A stretch of DNA of 64,000 bases from Lanius collurio (lineage: Eukaryota > Chordata > Aves > Passeriformes > Laniidae), in assembly GCA_020086605.1 (NCBI GenBank), contig JACBWW010000017.1:1594583-1658582 (forward strand), written 5' to 3'. The notes below the pieces were generated by a model. That model worked only from the letters and a program-made list of their open reading frames with translations. It did not search any database and was not told where the DNA came from. Made by a program: the position numbers and the translations under genes. This document shows positions 26,701 through 38,700 of the stretch, one piece after another (the first letter of the stretch is position 1; every line of letters starts with the position of its first letter).

Positions 26701-29700
26701 TTTTATTTAAGAAAAATAATGTTCAAGAAAAATACCCCACAAAAGTAGCCAAACCTTATTTCTGATTCTCTCAAGTTTAAGAGTTGGACTTGATGTTCCT
26801 TGTGGATAACTTCCAACTCAAAACATTCTTTGATTTGTTGCTAGGTATTGTATGTTCATCCTGGAATAGAAATTTTCAAGCAGGGTGCCAGGAATCATTG
26901 GAAAGTATTGGCCAACTTGAGGATATGGTATCCCAAAAGAAACTGCAAAAAATATTTCTGCATAAAGGTTAAATCTCTCTTCAAATTTTAGTCACTTAAT
27001 TTTCATTTCAGAAAGCCATTTCTTTTGGCAGAGCATTAATAATATCAGTTCCTCTTCATAAACCAGAGTGTTTTAAAAGACCATTATGCAATTTTTTATT
27101 GCCATAATTTACAGCTTCTAAAACAGAGTTCTCCCTTGAAACAGAAATGTCCCTACAGAAAAAGCCAGCCATAAGTACACTAACCTGAAGTCTGTTTTAT
27201 TTGTAAAACTTCCCGAAATTATTTCTTCTGAGTTTAATGCAAATTTTCTGTGACATTGTTATACATGTGTCACTTAAACAACAGTATATTAATCTTAAAA
27301 TAAGAAATCTCCTCATTTAATGAAATACAGCCAAGGTTTTGTCCTGCTAAGTAAGTCAGTTCTATTTCCTACTCTTAGTGTATTTGCATGTCTTCATTCT
27401 TCTAAGGAAATGACCTTCATTCTAGTTAGCATGCAGTGTTTGCATCATTTTTCTGAAGAGGCTTAAAGAACTTTGACTTTTATAATGATCTGAGTCCCTA
27501 TCAATTAGATGTTTTAATTTCTCCCATAAAAGGACTCCTTTGCATAATTACTTGACTTATCATCAGAGAAGCTTCTGGGTTGTGAAAATACACTCAACCA
27601 AATTTTGGAAAGGTTTATTCAGAAGGCAGTTCATAAGGCATATTGGAAATATTGTAGTTGTGCTAAAAAANTTGTCAGACTTTTTTGTTAAGGTGGTGGT
27701 CCTTCATTGTTTTGTTTGAAAGATGTTGGGGTTTTTTTTAGGTTGATTTTTTTTCCCCCCCTGCTTTGTCCTATGTCGTTGTGTCATAATTAATTAACCT
27801 AGTGAAATTTCTTCATTGCATGTCTTATTAACCCTTCCTATGTTCATTCTCTCCTGACTTAAAAGAATAATCCATTAGACTTTAACCCTGATGGCTTGAA
27901 GAAGGCTGCTGTTCAGAAAGCCCTAAAGGTAACATTAATGCAGTTGTCCATTTAAGGTCACAAACGTAACTGGAAATGCACAAATGCCTGCAACACTCCA
28001 CTTCCAGCACTGGGTGGAATTTCTGTTGCCAGACACATATTTAGTGTAATCCTGTTTTACTTGAATTCAATTTCAAGAAGCCAATGTCAAGGTGTTGTTA
28101 AAATGCTGTGGTCTGTGGTAATTTGAACTCTAGATCAGATTAGAGGAGTACAGGCTGCTTGAGAAGACTGGGGGAAAAGTGCTGAGAACTAATTTTTGTA
28201 GTAACTAAAGAATAAAGCTGACATGAAAGCTAAGACATCCTTTACATACTGAGTGATACCTTATCACTCAACTCTGAATGACTGGTTTGGAATAATCTTC
28301 CTGCTAGGTGTTTTTAGAAGGTTTTACATCTTTTATATAACTGCTAAAGACATTTAGGCCAGCTTTTTGGTAGGCAAACTTTGAAAGGCCAAGCCACATG
28401 CTGGAGGGACTTGGAGAAGGGACAGACTTCAATAGACTGTCAGCAATGAGTCTGTCAGTAGCTGGTGTTAGAGGTGAATTATACATGTATACACATTGCT
28501 ACCTACCTAGTGTGAATTAAAATTACCCACATTTACACATAAGTGACAGGGCCTTTTGCCAACTCCTGTAGTTTCATCATTTTATGAAGAAAGTTTCAGG
28601 CACCATTTTTTGGGCAAAGAAAAAACCAAGATATGTCACCTACCATTTTAAAACATTATCAGTTGCAGTGTAATATGGCTTTCTCTCTGTTCTGTAAACG
28701 TTTGTATTCATTTTTATTTGAGAGCTAGATTTCTATTTATTAGAAATCATAAAAAAAAGAAATGCAGCATTCATCCAAGAAAGGAGTGCTTTCTTAACAG
28801 CTTTATTTCTAAAGGAAAGTATGGTTCTAAGCAGTATGTCACATTAAAGTTGAGAATTATTAGTGGAAGTATGATGTCCAAAATGTAAGTTCAGATAAAA
28901 AAAATATAAATGATGCACTTTCTTAAGTTAAAAATATAGAATATTTGAATCACTTGGTTTTAATTGTGACCTTACATGCATTAAGATGATTTTAACTAAC
29001 TTTCTGTTGATATACCTCATTTTCCCACAGGGTAGAACTCAAAGCAACCATGTATCCTACATTTTCTAGGCTTTTAAAACTGCATTAACACCCGCTTGAG
29101 ATGATTAACTTTCATGTCTAAATTTTCTTTCTGACTCGAATTGTTAGGTTAAATTGAAATTCATTAAAGAAACATATAGTTGGAATGTTCCTTTGCATAT
29201 ATAATTTGTTTCTAAATTGATGTTTGTTTTCACAGTTTGATGTAATGCTATACAACTGGTGAGCAAGGCTCAGATATGGCAGATGGTTGATTCTCTAATA
29301 AAGAGTATTTGGTAAACTGTAGAAATATCCCTCCCATCCATTATAGTGCATATTCTTTCTCCCCAAACTGAAAAGTAGGGAACATCAGTGTTCTGATACC
29401 ACATCCAATTTAATAGTTCTACAGCAAGGTATATAAAGTTCCTGAGTCTGTGCTTTCTTCATATCTCCCATCTGCATGCAGTATTCATTTTGCAGTTTTA
29501 ACTATGCTTCATTAGCTTTGGGGATTGTAATGCTCATTAAAAGATAAGAATTTGCATCTTACCAGTTTCATTTAAAGAAAGTGGAAAGGAGTCTCAAACT
29601 CTTGCTTATTAGTAGCATTTTGCTTCTGCATATTCAGGTAGTTGGATGTTAATGTGTTCACCAGCTACTTGCCAGTCTGCCATTCCAGCCAGCTGAATAA

Positions 29701-32700
29701 AATACTGAGAATAATAGAGAAGCATGTAGTAGAATGCACATGATTTGTATTTTTAAGATGCAAACATTAAGTTTCAGAGGGGAGAGGTTTTGTTTTATTC
29801 TGAAGGCAAAGTTTTTACTTTTTCTTTACCAGTCAGGAAAGAAAATAAACAGCAATCCCAACCCACTTGTTTTGCTGTCAGTTGGACACAAGGCACAGGA
29901 AAGTAAGGTAAGTTCCTGCTCTTAAAGACTTGGCTCTGTCTTCACATATTTGGTAGGTCTGTGGGCTTGGCATGTGGCTACCAAACTGTGGAGCACACAC
30001 ACAATGCCCAGTTGCCACCAGAACTGAAACTGGCAATGAGCAGCCAAGACTTGAATGGGAGCTTGGGCAACTCAAACTGCCTGTGAGTAGAGGTGGGAGT
30101 TTTAGTCACTGGTGGGAGTCCTTCCACAGAGCTGCTTTCCCAAAAAACACTGGAGTAGTTGAGGCTCTCAGAACCCCATACAGCAGACCTGAGACAGCTT
30201 TGAGTTGTCAAAGAGGCATCACCCATGTCCCATTCCTAATCAGGTGGTCTGTAACAGATGCCAGTCATGAGAATGATCTTGATGATGATCCCTCTGCTTC
30301 TGATCCAAAGCATTCAACATACTTCTCATCCATAACTTACCTCCATGCACTCAAATAGCTCATTAAAATAAAATAGTAGTATCAGTGAAATGATTCCTAG
30401 ATAGGTAGATATATGCAATATAGGTATGAATTTAAGAAGTAGAAGTGTCAGCCAAAAGGAGAGAACATCTAATGGCTTTGGCTTCTTCATAACCTGTCAA
30501 AAATTTTCACAAAGCCTAAAGAAAAATGATATACAGTCTTAGTTTTGATAGAGTGTACTAGTTTGAAAATAAACGAGTAGGAGATTCCAAGATTCAGAAC
30601 TACAACTTAGTAGGAAAATTAAAAATAAAGGCAGAAAACACTGTCTTAAACTGCCAGAGACAGGATACAACCTGACACCCTGTTGGTCTGGGTGGTGGTA
30701 GCAGTCCGATTAAATGGTGGCTGTTCCAAACCTCAGATTATATCCAAGTAGGAACTCTTTGTTCCTCCCCCTGGGCAGGGCATCTCACAATGGGATGATG
30801 TAATTCTGTGAGTCTTGTGGTGGGTCCTTGGTGGGCCATTAACAGAAGATACCCTCTAGAGGGAGTTATCAGGGATGTGTCATGGAGGAGATAAAGAACA
30901 CTGCCCCACCTGGTTTTAACAGCTTATGAAGATGGTGGTAGAATACATACATTTGGTTACATCCTACATTTAACCTAAGACATAGAGAATGGAGATAAAA
31001 ACCCAAGTCCTTTGCTCTTGGTGTTAGCTTTTTTAGTGAGGACTCATTTCTCTCTTCCCCTCTGCTTTCCCATCAGCCCACTAATAGATTGCTGAAAATT
31101 GTGAGATTTGCAAAGCAGTGAAATCATCCACGTGGCTAACTGAAGAAAGGAAACTGTTAGTTTCTAGCAGTTTCACTAAGTTATGAAAGCTCTTTTAGAG
31201 TAGTGTGAGAGGAGAGAATGTGCTATCAGTTTATGTTGCCTGTGTAATTTTATATGTGATGTTATGTATGCCATGGGTAGATTGTACTTGGCCATTGTTT
31301 AAATACATCAAGTTTCAGACATAAATTTTCATAGAATCATTAAGGTTGGAAGAGACCTTCAAGATCCAACCATCAGCCCAGCACTGCCACTGTAACCCCT
31401 AAACCATGACCCAGCACCAGATCCAGATGCCTCACGAACATGGTGACTTCACCATCTCTCTGGGTGACCCATTCCAATGCCTGACCATGCTAAAAGTAAA
31501 AAAAAAAATGTTTCTAATACCTAATCTGAATCTCCCCTGTCTCAGTTTAAGGCCATTTCTGCTGGTCCTCTCACTGTAATTATGGCAGAGGAGACCATCC
31601 CACACCTCACTCCAGCTTCCTGTCAGGGAGTTAGAGCAGTGGGGTTTCTCTGCAGCTTCCTCTTCTCAAGACTAAACAAGCTCAGCTCCTTCAGCTGTTC
31701 CTCCTCACATTTGTTTTCTAGACCCTTCCAAGCCTTGCTGCCCTTCTCTGCACACACCAAATAAAACACCAAAATGAAAAATGTGCTCATCTCTTGACAC
31801 CAGCTGTATTAAACAAACTGTTTTATAATTCATATGCTTCCTTTTTTCTTCAGATTAGATACAAGACCAATGAACCAGTGTGGGAGGAAAACTTTACTTT
31901 CTTTGTACACAATCCCAAAAGACAAGATCTTGAAGTTGAGGTATGTGTCTCACTCTCTTTAGATAACTTTCTTTTCCAAGATGTTGCAGTAGTGACATTC
32001 AGACATTAAAGGGAGTTACGAAATGAGACTGAATATATTGTGAACACCATTAAAATTAAAGTATTTTTTTTAGACCAGGCAATGAAATGTTTATTTCCAT
32101 TTACTACTAAAAGGAAAAAAGACTATAACCAGGCTCTCACATGAATAATATAGTTAATGATTGTCTTCTCTAATGTAAAAAAAAAAAGGAAATTTGGTGC
32201 ACTAGTTTGGAACTAGGAATCTTTCCTCTCTCATACCAAGGAAGTATTTGCTTTATCCAAATACTGTATCCCTTTACACTGTTTACATAGTTCAAAGTGA
32301 CTGAAGTGTAAATGAGGACTGTCTTAGTCACTCTTCCTCTAATAGTTGTGGGAATTCATTTTCACACTGACAGTTTGGAAACCATGGAGTTATGTTGATA
32401 ATGGGTCAGATAGATGTAGATATGATAGTTAGTTTTTTATCTTACTTTTCCTGTGGAAGGTAGGGTTGAAGAAACTAAGCATTGAGTATATTTGTTTTTA
32501 TCTCCTTCAATGTAAAGTAATCTTAAAATCTGGGAAATCTGGTTTAAGAGCAAACTACATTCAATATTGTTTGTATTTTTTGTTTTTAAATAAAAATGTA
32601 ATTTCCCTCTTTGAATTCTTACAAAGTGACTTAATTTCTGTGTTCCTTCAGGTGAGGGATGAACACCACCAGTGTTCTCTGGGGAACTTCAAGCTGCCTC

Positions 32701-35700
32701 TAAGCCAGTTGCTAGAGAGTGAAGATTTAACTATGCATCAGCGGTTCCACCTGAGCAACTCTGGTCCCAACAGCACTATAAACATGAAGATTGCACTCAG
32801 GGTATTCTAAAACTTTTGCCATTGTCTATATCTGAAAGTTGTGACTCCTGTTCTGCCAGCTTTTTGAAGAAGACAGTACATTTCCTTTGCTGTCACCTTC
32901 CAGGTGTCCTTGGTTGTGCAGTGCTGTCAGTACACAGAGATAGCTTCTAATTAAAATATGCTTCATTTGAAAACTCTGTAGTGCTCAAAATGAAACAATG
33001 GTCACCTGCATTAATTAAAACCAAAGTTCCCTGTGGTTTTAGGTCTGGAAATCACATTTGGAATCTGAATTCCTTCAAATCTCTTTTGAACCCAGTGGGC
33101 TACAGATGAGAAATCAGGCGATCAGAAATCACCATTACATAGAAATGGAACTGAGGTTTTGATGGTTTTAAAAAATAAAGTGTATAAGGAAAGGAAGTAC
33201 CTGCATAGCACTGGGAAAATTCAAACCAGTTTACAAGCTGGAGTTTTGAAAACAAAATTTGCATACCTGAAAGTTGTTTGTCTTTTTTCCCCCATCTAAA
33301 CTATTTGGTTTAATAAGGCACAATATCTCTTCACAAACACTGTCAAACTTGTTATTTTTTTTTATTAAAGCACTTTGTTGCTTACATGTCATTAATAAAT
33401 TAAAGTAACCAACAAAAGAGAAAGTAAGTATAATTAATGAGAAAAAAAGGGATGTAAAATTAAATTTCAAAAGAGTAGAAGAAAAAAATTACAGAATAGC
33501 TTTCCACATGGCTAGAGCTGCAAAGTAAATAGCACTTGCACCAGAAGTGCATAGAATATGGGAAGAGAATAATGAGGAGAATAATTCTTAATGAATGGAG
33601 AATTTCACACTGTTTGATAGTTACTGCAGTTACCATGATAGAAGTGGAGATGTGTTTTGTCATGCAGAGCATTTTGTACGGTAGAGTTAGTAAGTGTTAA
33701 TGTTTTTGGTCCTGCTTAAGTGTCTTAAATTTACAACTTGTCACCGACCAGTGGTCTTGTAGAAAAAAATTTGTTCCTGTTTCTTAGACTGAAAAATAGT
33801 AATATTATGTGTATTTTCCTGTATCTAGGTCCTTTCTCTTGAAAAGCAGGCAAGATCTCCAGATCATCAACACTCAGCCCAAGTCAAAAGGCCATCCCTT
33901 TCCAAAGATGCAAGAAAATCATCTTTTAAGCCTCAGGTTCCTGTCTCACCAACACCTGATCCAAACAAGCCAGTTCCAGCATCCCCAGTGACTGATAGTG
34001 ATAAAAAGACTGATGCTGCTGAGAAAAGTCAGCCTCCCAATGCCAGCCCGCAGTGGCCAACAGATCTCAGCCGAAGTTCCTCCAGTCTGCAGACCTCCAA
34101 CTTCTCGTGCTCCCCGAGTCACCTGTCGGTGAAGGAGCCCACGCCCAGCATCGCCTCCGACATCTCCCTGCCCATCGCCACGCAGGAGCTGCGCCAGAGG
34201 CTGCGCCAGCTCGAGAAGTACGGCCTGCACTGCCTGCCTTGCAGCACATCCAGGCTGATTCACAAACAGTGTCACCAAAGCAGGAGTTCCTAGTTCACAT
34301 TTCAGTGTATTTTTTACTGTTCAGTCACTGGGATTTCTGCTTCGGCCGGGTATCTCGACAGATGCTGCAGTTAGAAGTTACCTTTAGCATTGTGATCATC
34401 TGCAGGATAAAGTCCCACTTTTTCTTGTAGCTGCACTTTGCAGTTTCATGGCAGTAGTTGCCTGTTTCACCACTGAATCTTACTAGCATTAATTAAGCCA
34501 ATTAAGCTGGAAATAGTTGGTCTTTCTAAATAACTCAGAGAGATAGTTGACTATAAAGAATGCTAAATGGGTAGTCAGTTACTATGCAGTCGGTGAGGAT
34601 TGCTGCAGCCATGCTTTCTTAAATTCTTGAATTTTTTTTTACTTGCCTCGGTGGGCAGCTGTAATTACCAAGTACAGATAGCAGAGCAGCCATCCTGCTC
34701 TGAATAGGAGACTGGAAACTATTCATTCCCTATTCATAGAGCTTCTCTGTGAATCTAAATAGAAAGATTTTATTTTTTTTATTTGTAAGGGATTGAACTA
34801 ATTCATCTTTTTCTCTGTCAGAGTTCACAGAATCAGTTGAGTAGTAGAGGTTGGACAGAATGTCTGGTTGGTCATCACTCTGCTCAAAGCAAATTCCTCT
34901 TCAAAGTTAGATCAGGTTTCTTGGGCCTTGTCAAAAGAACTTCTGATTGTCTCCAAGGATAGAGATGCCATAAACCTTTTCAGCAACTCCAGTGCTTAAC
35001 CACTCCACTGTTAAAACATTCTTCCTTATTTCTATGGAAATCTCTCTTGCTGCAACTCAGCTATGGTCTCTTGTTATTTTACTGTGTCCAGTACTTGGTC
35101 TTCTCTAAAATACCTGTTTTAAGTAGTAGAAGGGCTGAATTCAGTCTGCTGTTGGCTGTCTCTTCCATTTGTACAAATACATCACCTGCTTATGTGCTCC
35201 ACACACACACTTATCTTTGCAGTCCTATGCTAACTTGTCTTCACTTTGTCAGTCTCTCTTCTGGCCCAAAACTGAGTTAGACTTTGTTATTTGTGATAAA
35301 TATTGAAATACTACTCCTCATATAATGCACAAATGTTACACTTTCTCATTTGCTAAGAGTGGTAAAGCTACAGGTAAGGAGGTCTTTTATTGCAGATCAC
35401 ACGTTCTTAGGTGCTTTATTATTTTTGTAATTTTAACTAAGAAAATACTGAATTTAAATCTTCATTCTATTTTTTTTAAAGTGAATGACTTGATAGTTTT
35501 AATGGAGCAATCACTTTGTAGTAGGTATTCACAAAAGAGGCACTCTTCTCCCTTGAAGATCAGATTCTCTTTAGGTGGCTGAGAAATGGCAAATATGGCA
35601 TATACTGTCCTGTGTGATATGGGAAATACTCATATTCACTTCACACAAATGAGCATTTCATGGAGATGAGGGAACTCTGCAAATGTTGGCTATTCTGTAA

Positions 35701-38700
35701 CACACAAATTCTTAACCAGGGTGGTTGCTTTTTATTCAAACATGACCTGTATTTGTTAAGTGTAAATTGATTCTAATCTTATTTTCATTGTGATATAAAC
35801 TATAGAAAAGTAAAGTAGTTGTGTTTATAGCATGATTTGAGCTTTTATGACAGCAAGTGGATTTAAGCTATCACTATTTTAATCCCAAAAATATCTATAT
35901 TTTTATGATAAGAGAATTTAGAAAAGAATGAGCTGGTCTTCTGATTGGCTCCTGACCTTAGGTAAGAGTGGCCTTTGGCTGAGATTTTCATTCCACTTTG
36001 CACTGTTTTTCTTTCCAATTTCCTAGATACTGCTTTGATGTTTATTTTAGGGTAAGCAAGTTCTTTACTCATAATGGTTTTCAAAGTATTTAGGAGCAGC
36101 TGACCTTCAAACTGACAAGAATACCTGGTGTATTTTGGAGGGCAGAGTTGTTAGACAAGGAACTGAAGTTAGGAGAATGTGATGAGGATATGCTCACATG
36201 CTTAAATGAGCTCTCTTCTTTCAGAGAAGTTAAATGGATAATACATGATTTCTGGAAGACTACTCAGTTGAGTCTTACTTTTAGTTTGCATTTTAAAATT
36301 TAAGCTAATGTTCTGCTTTTTCCTGCAGTGGAACAACTCTGGGGCAGTCTCCATTAGGACAGATTCAGCTAACAATTCGTCACAGTTCACAAAGAAACAA
36401 ACTGATTGTGGTAGTGCATTCCTGCAGGTGAGCATACACTACACAATGATCTGTGCATATTTCTTTATAAAGTTTGTCATATTCTGACTTACTCTTAAGT
36501 TGATTGGTTAATCTTTGTTATTTTTAAAATATGCATAAATACAAAAATACACAGAGTTGTACTCAGAATCAGTAAAAACTTTGTGGAAGATTTTGCTGTG
36601 ATTTTATATTTGTCTATTATGCCTCTGTCAGATTTTAAATGAAAATGACATGTAAGTTTTTATCAGCAGTGTCTGAAAGCTGTCTCTAAGAGACTGAATT
36701 TTTCATGGAATGACCAAAACACGTGATTTTTGAAAAGCCATATCTAAAAACTTCGGATTGGAATGTAGGCAGCATTGTATTCTCCCCTCTGCTCTCTGCT
36801 TACCAGTCACCTGGCCATTTGGTTTTGTCATTGCACATCATATTGTGTGCAGGGGAGCTGCCTCATGTACTAAATTAGGTGATAGTGTAGACACTTCTAT
36901 TCAACAATGTTTTGTTGATTTTCTGAGTGTTTTTTCTTGTTTTTCCCTTTCCCAGAAATCTGATAGCGTTTTCTGAAGAGGGATCCGATCCCTACGTGCG
37001 AATGTATTTGCTGCCTGATAAGAGACGATCAGGAAGAAGAAAAACACATGTATCAAAGAAGACATTAAACCCAGTGTTTGATCAAATGTAGGTTCTAAAC
37101 TATGGATAGTAGTTTTGTATCATGTAATTACAAAACTGTCAAATCAAGGTTCCTGTGCTTACTGAATGGATGAACTGTTGAAGTTCCTGGTTGTCAACAT
37201 TAGACTTGATCCTACCTTTCTCTTCTGCTATAGTCTTCTTCCTGTGCTTCTGTTCCCTGTTATCCCTACAGCCCTTTTTGCTGTTAGCAGCCAATTCTGT
37301 CTTTTTTGCCTTACCCTGCAGCAGTTCCATGCCCCTCGTGCTGGTAGCTCAGCTGTAGGATTCACTCTCCTGGCCGGTGGTGAGAATGTGAGTGCCTTTA
37401 GCTGACCAGTGCTGCTGGTCTCCCTCCCTGCCAGGAAGCTTGGCTGGCTGATTGCCTGGCTGATGCTGCCAGCCAGTGCCTGTGCATGGTCACATTGCTC
37501 AGTCACTCAGTGGCACTTCTCAGCATCCAGGGAGGCAGGAAATTTCCTTGTAGTTTATATCCTGGCCCATATGTTGGAAGTTGTACCAGCTTGTGCAACA
37601 TTACATTGCATAAAAAGCCTTATTCTTGCACTCATCTTTTTGATAGTAGTTTCCCTCATGTGTCTGCCCCTTACTCTCCCACCCATCACTTTTCAATAAA
37701 GACCTTTCTCTAAAGAGAGCAAATGAAGTCAGGGAAAACAACACTTCAGTCCCTTCTGTCCAAGCTAGATCTGTAAATTATTAGTTAGTTCTTGGTAGTG
37801 CAGCTCTCTCCTATTTATTCCAGGTAATAGATTTATTTCACCATGCCTTTCCAAGTAAAATGTATTGCAGACCAATAAAGCTGTTTAAGAACTGTAGTGA
37901 CAAATAGATGTAGATTGTGGTATAACCTTGTCCTGACTTTCTCTGAGTTTCAGCTGTAGTGAAGAAAATGCATTCTTCCTTAAAAGTTGATACTTTTCCC
38001 TAGCATGCCAGGAAAGAAAAGGAGCTCTGATTATCAAGTACCCAGGATCAGTAAGACTGACCAATCTTTCCCTTCTGGAGAATACTGATACTGAGCTGTC
38101 AGTACAGGAGCATTCCCCATTCCCTTTTCTCTAGAATCAGTGCTTCACCTTTCCCTTGTTTTGTCTTGTTCATGTGGTTTTTTTTTTTACTGGTGGCCTT
38201 TAGAGGCCAAAGGTAACAGAAGTCTCAAACATTTGTTGTTGATACTGATCGTAGTATTGAAGAAAAATTTAGGCAAAACATTGGGATTTTTTTCTTCATT
38301 TGTCTCAGATCCCATTTTTTAATTTGTGGAGGGAGATGGTTTGGTTTTGATTTGAGTGGCTGTTTAGCTGTAGGAACTGAACTTGTACCTTAGGTACAGA
38401 ATTCCCCCTAAACCCTGTCTTTGCTTGTCAGGTTTGATTTCAGTGTTTCCCTGCCTGAAGTACAGAGAAGAACACTAGATGTAGCAGTGAAGAACAGTGG
38501 TGGATTCTTGTCCAAAGATAAAGGGCTGCTTGGCAAAGTAAGTTGACAATAAGCAAATTCTGTTAATACAGCTTGTTAGTATATAAAATAAAAGCCTCTT
38601 GACATAGAGTTAATGTTGATTGATGCACCTGATTCGGGTATGAAGCTTTCAAAAATTACAGGTGCCTTAGATTGTCAAGTTTCAGTAGGGTAAGGAACAA

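Larger units (their letters stand above)
20679..27865. other. ESYT2: ESYT2 intron before the C2B cassette exon
   Basis: No coding sequence is recognised. It holds the small minisatellite at 22535-22609, a CR1 remnant near 26346-26500 and a single ambiguous base (N) at 27671. Confidence 0.8.

Noticed and set aside
33946..34278. Long open frames antisense to the ESYT2 linker exon
   Set aside because: They are shadows of a GC-rich coding exon and have no independent support.
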